Assembly (NCBI GenBank): GCA_011050085.1
Contig: DRGL01000022.1
Location: 1 to 64,000, forward strand
Length of the DNA: 64,000 nt
From: Pricia antarctica
GTDB lineage: Bacteria > Bacteroidota > Bacteroidia > Flavobacteriales > Flavobacteriaceae
Direction: 5' to 3'
In this document: positions 62,704 to 64,000 of the stretch, in pieces
Position numbering within the stretch: the stretch's first letter is position 1
How the letters are laid out: every line of letters starts with the position of its first letter
Notes under the pieces: generated by a model
What the model saw: the letters and a program-made list of their open reading frames with translations, nothing else
Database searches by the model: none
Told to the model about the DNA's origin: nothing
Made by a program: the position numbers and the translations under genes

Positions 62704-63324
62704 TTAATCCTTAGTTGTGTGGTAAAGATTTCTCAATATTGGATTCATCTCCGCATCGTTGTACATCTTCATTTGCTTATAGACCTTCATATATTTACGG
62801 CCTGCCTCGATATCGGTCAATAATTGATCAATTGCCGTTGATAAATCATTTCGCTGTTCAAGCAATATATTGAGCTTGTCACGACATTTTTTGAGGTGTT
62901 CCGAAGAAGCATCCGCACGCTCCGCCTCTTCTTGCATATGATAGATTTTAAGCGCCAAGATTGAAAGGCGGTCAATAGCCCAAGCCGGACTTTCCGTATT
63001 GATGGTGGCATCTTCCTTAACTATTACCGAACGGTATTTATTTAAAAAATGGCTGTCGATGTACTCGACTAAATCCGTTCTATTTTGATTACTTGCGTCT
63101 ATTTTCCGTTTTAATTCAAGAGCGGCCTTTGGCTCAATGTCAGGATCCCTGATAATATCCTCATAATGCCATTGTACCGTATCTATCCAATTTTTCTGAT
63201 ACAGTAATTTCGTGATGTCATCATTGGCATACGGATTGACAAAAGTTTGGTAAACGTCGTTTTTAACGTGGTATCTATCTATACTCTCTTTGAAGATTTT
63301 ATTTGCAAAAGCACTGAATTCCAT
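62704..63324 (-). CDS. DUF4254 domain protein
   Basis: Helical cytoplasmic protein of 206 residues with no signal peptide. It is of the DUF4254 family, found in Bacteroidota next to glycosyltransferases (here 53 bp before the GT9 gene), so a link with lipopolysaccharide synthesis is likely though not proven. Sequence blocks: FKESIDRYHVKNDV, VQWHYEDIIRDPDIEP, RSVIVKEDATINTES. The ATG at 63324 (MEFSAFANKIF) is favoured because a -7 box lies 16-23 bases upstream. Confidence 0.85.
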   Translation of the reverse strand: MEFSAFANKIFKESIDRYHVKNDVYQTFVNPYANDDITKLLYQKNWIDTVQWHYEDIIRDPDIEPKAALELKRKIDASNQNRTDLVEYIDSHFLNKYRSVIVKEDATINTESPAWAIDRLSILALKIYHMQEEAERADASSEHLKKCRDKLNILLEQRNDLSTAIDQLLTDIEAGRKYMKVYKQMKMYNDAEMNPILRNLYHTTKD

Positions 63325-63339
63325 ATTTCCGATTTTACC

Positions 63340-63347
63340 CAAAGTTA
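63340..63347 (-). promoter_or_regulatory. -7 element before the DUF4254 gene
   Basis: The minus strand reads TAACTTTG, an exact TAnnTTTG match, with no clear -33 TTTG. It implies a very short leader (about 9 bases) for the start at 63324. Confidence 0.35.
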
Positions 63348-63481
63348 TCGATAATTATTGAAGATTAAGATGCGGCCGATTCATCCTTACCTTTATAAAG
63401 AACACCTATTAAATCTTCATTATCACTTTCGATAATATCAAAAATCAATACTTTTGGACTTAACCTTTACGCCTATATATC

Positions 63482-64000
63482 CTATTGAATCGCCATTCCT
63501 GTCAGTAATACAGCGAACGGAATAATAATGCTTGCAATGAGCAAAATTTCTCTAATACGTGCCCTACGGATCGACTCAATATATTTTGTCATCAATATAA
63601 CTGCTGGTAAAAATGTGATTATCACCGGATATACGTTATCCGATAATTTTAAAATGTTCACTAGTAAGCCAATGACAAACGAAAAGGCAATTAATCTCAT
63701 GGTCACTACTCTACCAAAGCCCGCCTTCCCCAATTTCACGAAAGCGAGCAGACCGGTAAGAAAGGTAATTACGGCAAACAGAATAAGCTTGGTGCTGTGG
63801 CCCCAATACGTAAAATAGGCTACATCTACAGAAAAATTGAATTGGTAATGTGTTACCAAGAACTGCTTTTGATTCGCTAAAATCAATATGCTTTTTGCTA
63901 TCATATACACCGTGAAAATTCCTGCAAAAGGCACCAGCCAATTCCGAATATCATTTGCTTGGTAAAAAAATATTGCGGCAAATACCAATATAAGGTAGAG
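63482..64000 (-). CDS. DUF6427 family membrane protein (partial)
   Basis: Hydrophobic protein whose N-terminal part lies beyond the right edge; 172 codons are in the window, open to base 64000. Segments such as LVFAAIFFYQANDIRNWLVP followed by FAGIFTVYMIAK, then VVTMRLIAFSFVIGLLVNIL and YPVIITFLPAVILMTKYIES, match the C-terminal half of the flavobacterial DUF6427 family. It stands upstream of DUF4254 and GT9 on the same strand, as in other flavobacteria, and may help in envelope-sugar synthesis. Confidence 0.8.
   Translation of the reverse strand, partial: LYLILVFAAIFFYQANDIRNWLVPFAGIFTVYMIAKSILILANQKQFLVTHYQFNFSVDVAYFTYWGHSTKLILFAVITFLTGLLAFVKLGKAGFGRVVTMRLIAFSFVIGLLVNILKLSDNVYPVIITFLPAVILMTKYIESIRRARIREILLIASIIIPFAVLLTGMAIQ

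Overview
The window is a chromosomal segment of a marine-type Flavobacteriaceae (Bacteroidota). Several things point there: gliding-motility/type IX secretion genes (gldH, sprE), a SusC/SusD pair, TonB-type outer-membrane proteins, many lipoproteins and OM barrels, near-absence of Shine-Dalgarno sequences, Bacteroidota promoters of the TTTG-N~19-TAnnTTTG type, and flavobacterial families such as DUF4292, DUF4254, DUF5687, DUF6427 and HU-CCDC81/SPOR. Most of it is conserved core genome. No tRNA, rRNA, insertion sequence, prophage or CRISPR array was seen.

Layout. 1-1765: start of the succinate dehydrogenase operon (sdhC, then sdhA running off the left edge), with a clear promoter. 2-6.4 kb: HU/SPOR protein, dprA, trpS, plsC. 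6.5-9.4 kb: lipoprotein, ECF sigma factor, and a long protein joining an inner-membrane anti-sigma-like N-terminus to an outer-membrane barrel (a 'dual membrane-spanning' anti-sigma candidate). 9.5-16.3 kb: recA, trhO, then ricT-gldH-PBP1A. 16.4-18.8 kb: CoA transferase scoA/scoB and a GNAT enzyme, with a candidate 33-residue ORF between them. 18.9-25.1 kb: aminotransferase, ThuA protein, DUF2721, thioesterase, TetR regulator, and a roughly 1-kb stretch holding decayed genes.

25.3-35.9 kb is the main accessory region: a DUF2064 protein, SusC/SusD, and an ABC importer resembling E. coli YnjBCD (lipoprotein, two permeases, ATPase) whose ATPase is followed one base later by a nucleoside hydrolase. 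Together they could take a nucleoside-like compound across both membranes and cleave it; the substrate is not known. 36-39.5 kb: PAP2 phosphatase, patatin lipase, an NlpC/P60-like exported protein and an unrecognised exported protein. 40-43.5 kb: ferredoxin-type oxidoreductase (PaaE-like) and a DUF5687/ABC ATPase pair.

43.9-52.9 kb: sprE, bactofilin, then AtpZ, a small membrane protein and atpB-E-F-H-A-G. The beta and epsilon genes (atpD, atpC) are not in the window. A strong promoter lies just before atpB and a terminator-like hairpin sits between atpE and atpF. 53-61.5 kb: TetA-type MFS transporter, flippase, dut, TPR protein, DUF4292 lipoprotein, EnvC-like factor, aldo/keto reductase. 61.5-64 kb: glycosyltransferase family 9, DUF4254 and DUF6427 (cut by the right edge).

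Genes appear to be laid out in short operons. Three intergenic regions (4.25-4.49, 23.8-24.5 and 54.6-54.85 kb) contain recognisable remnants of broken genes, so the spaces between core blocks are sites of gene decay.
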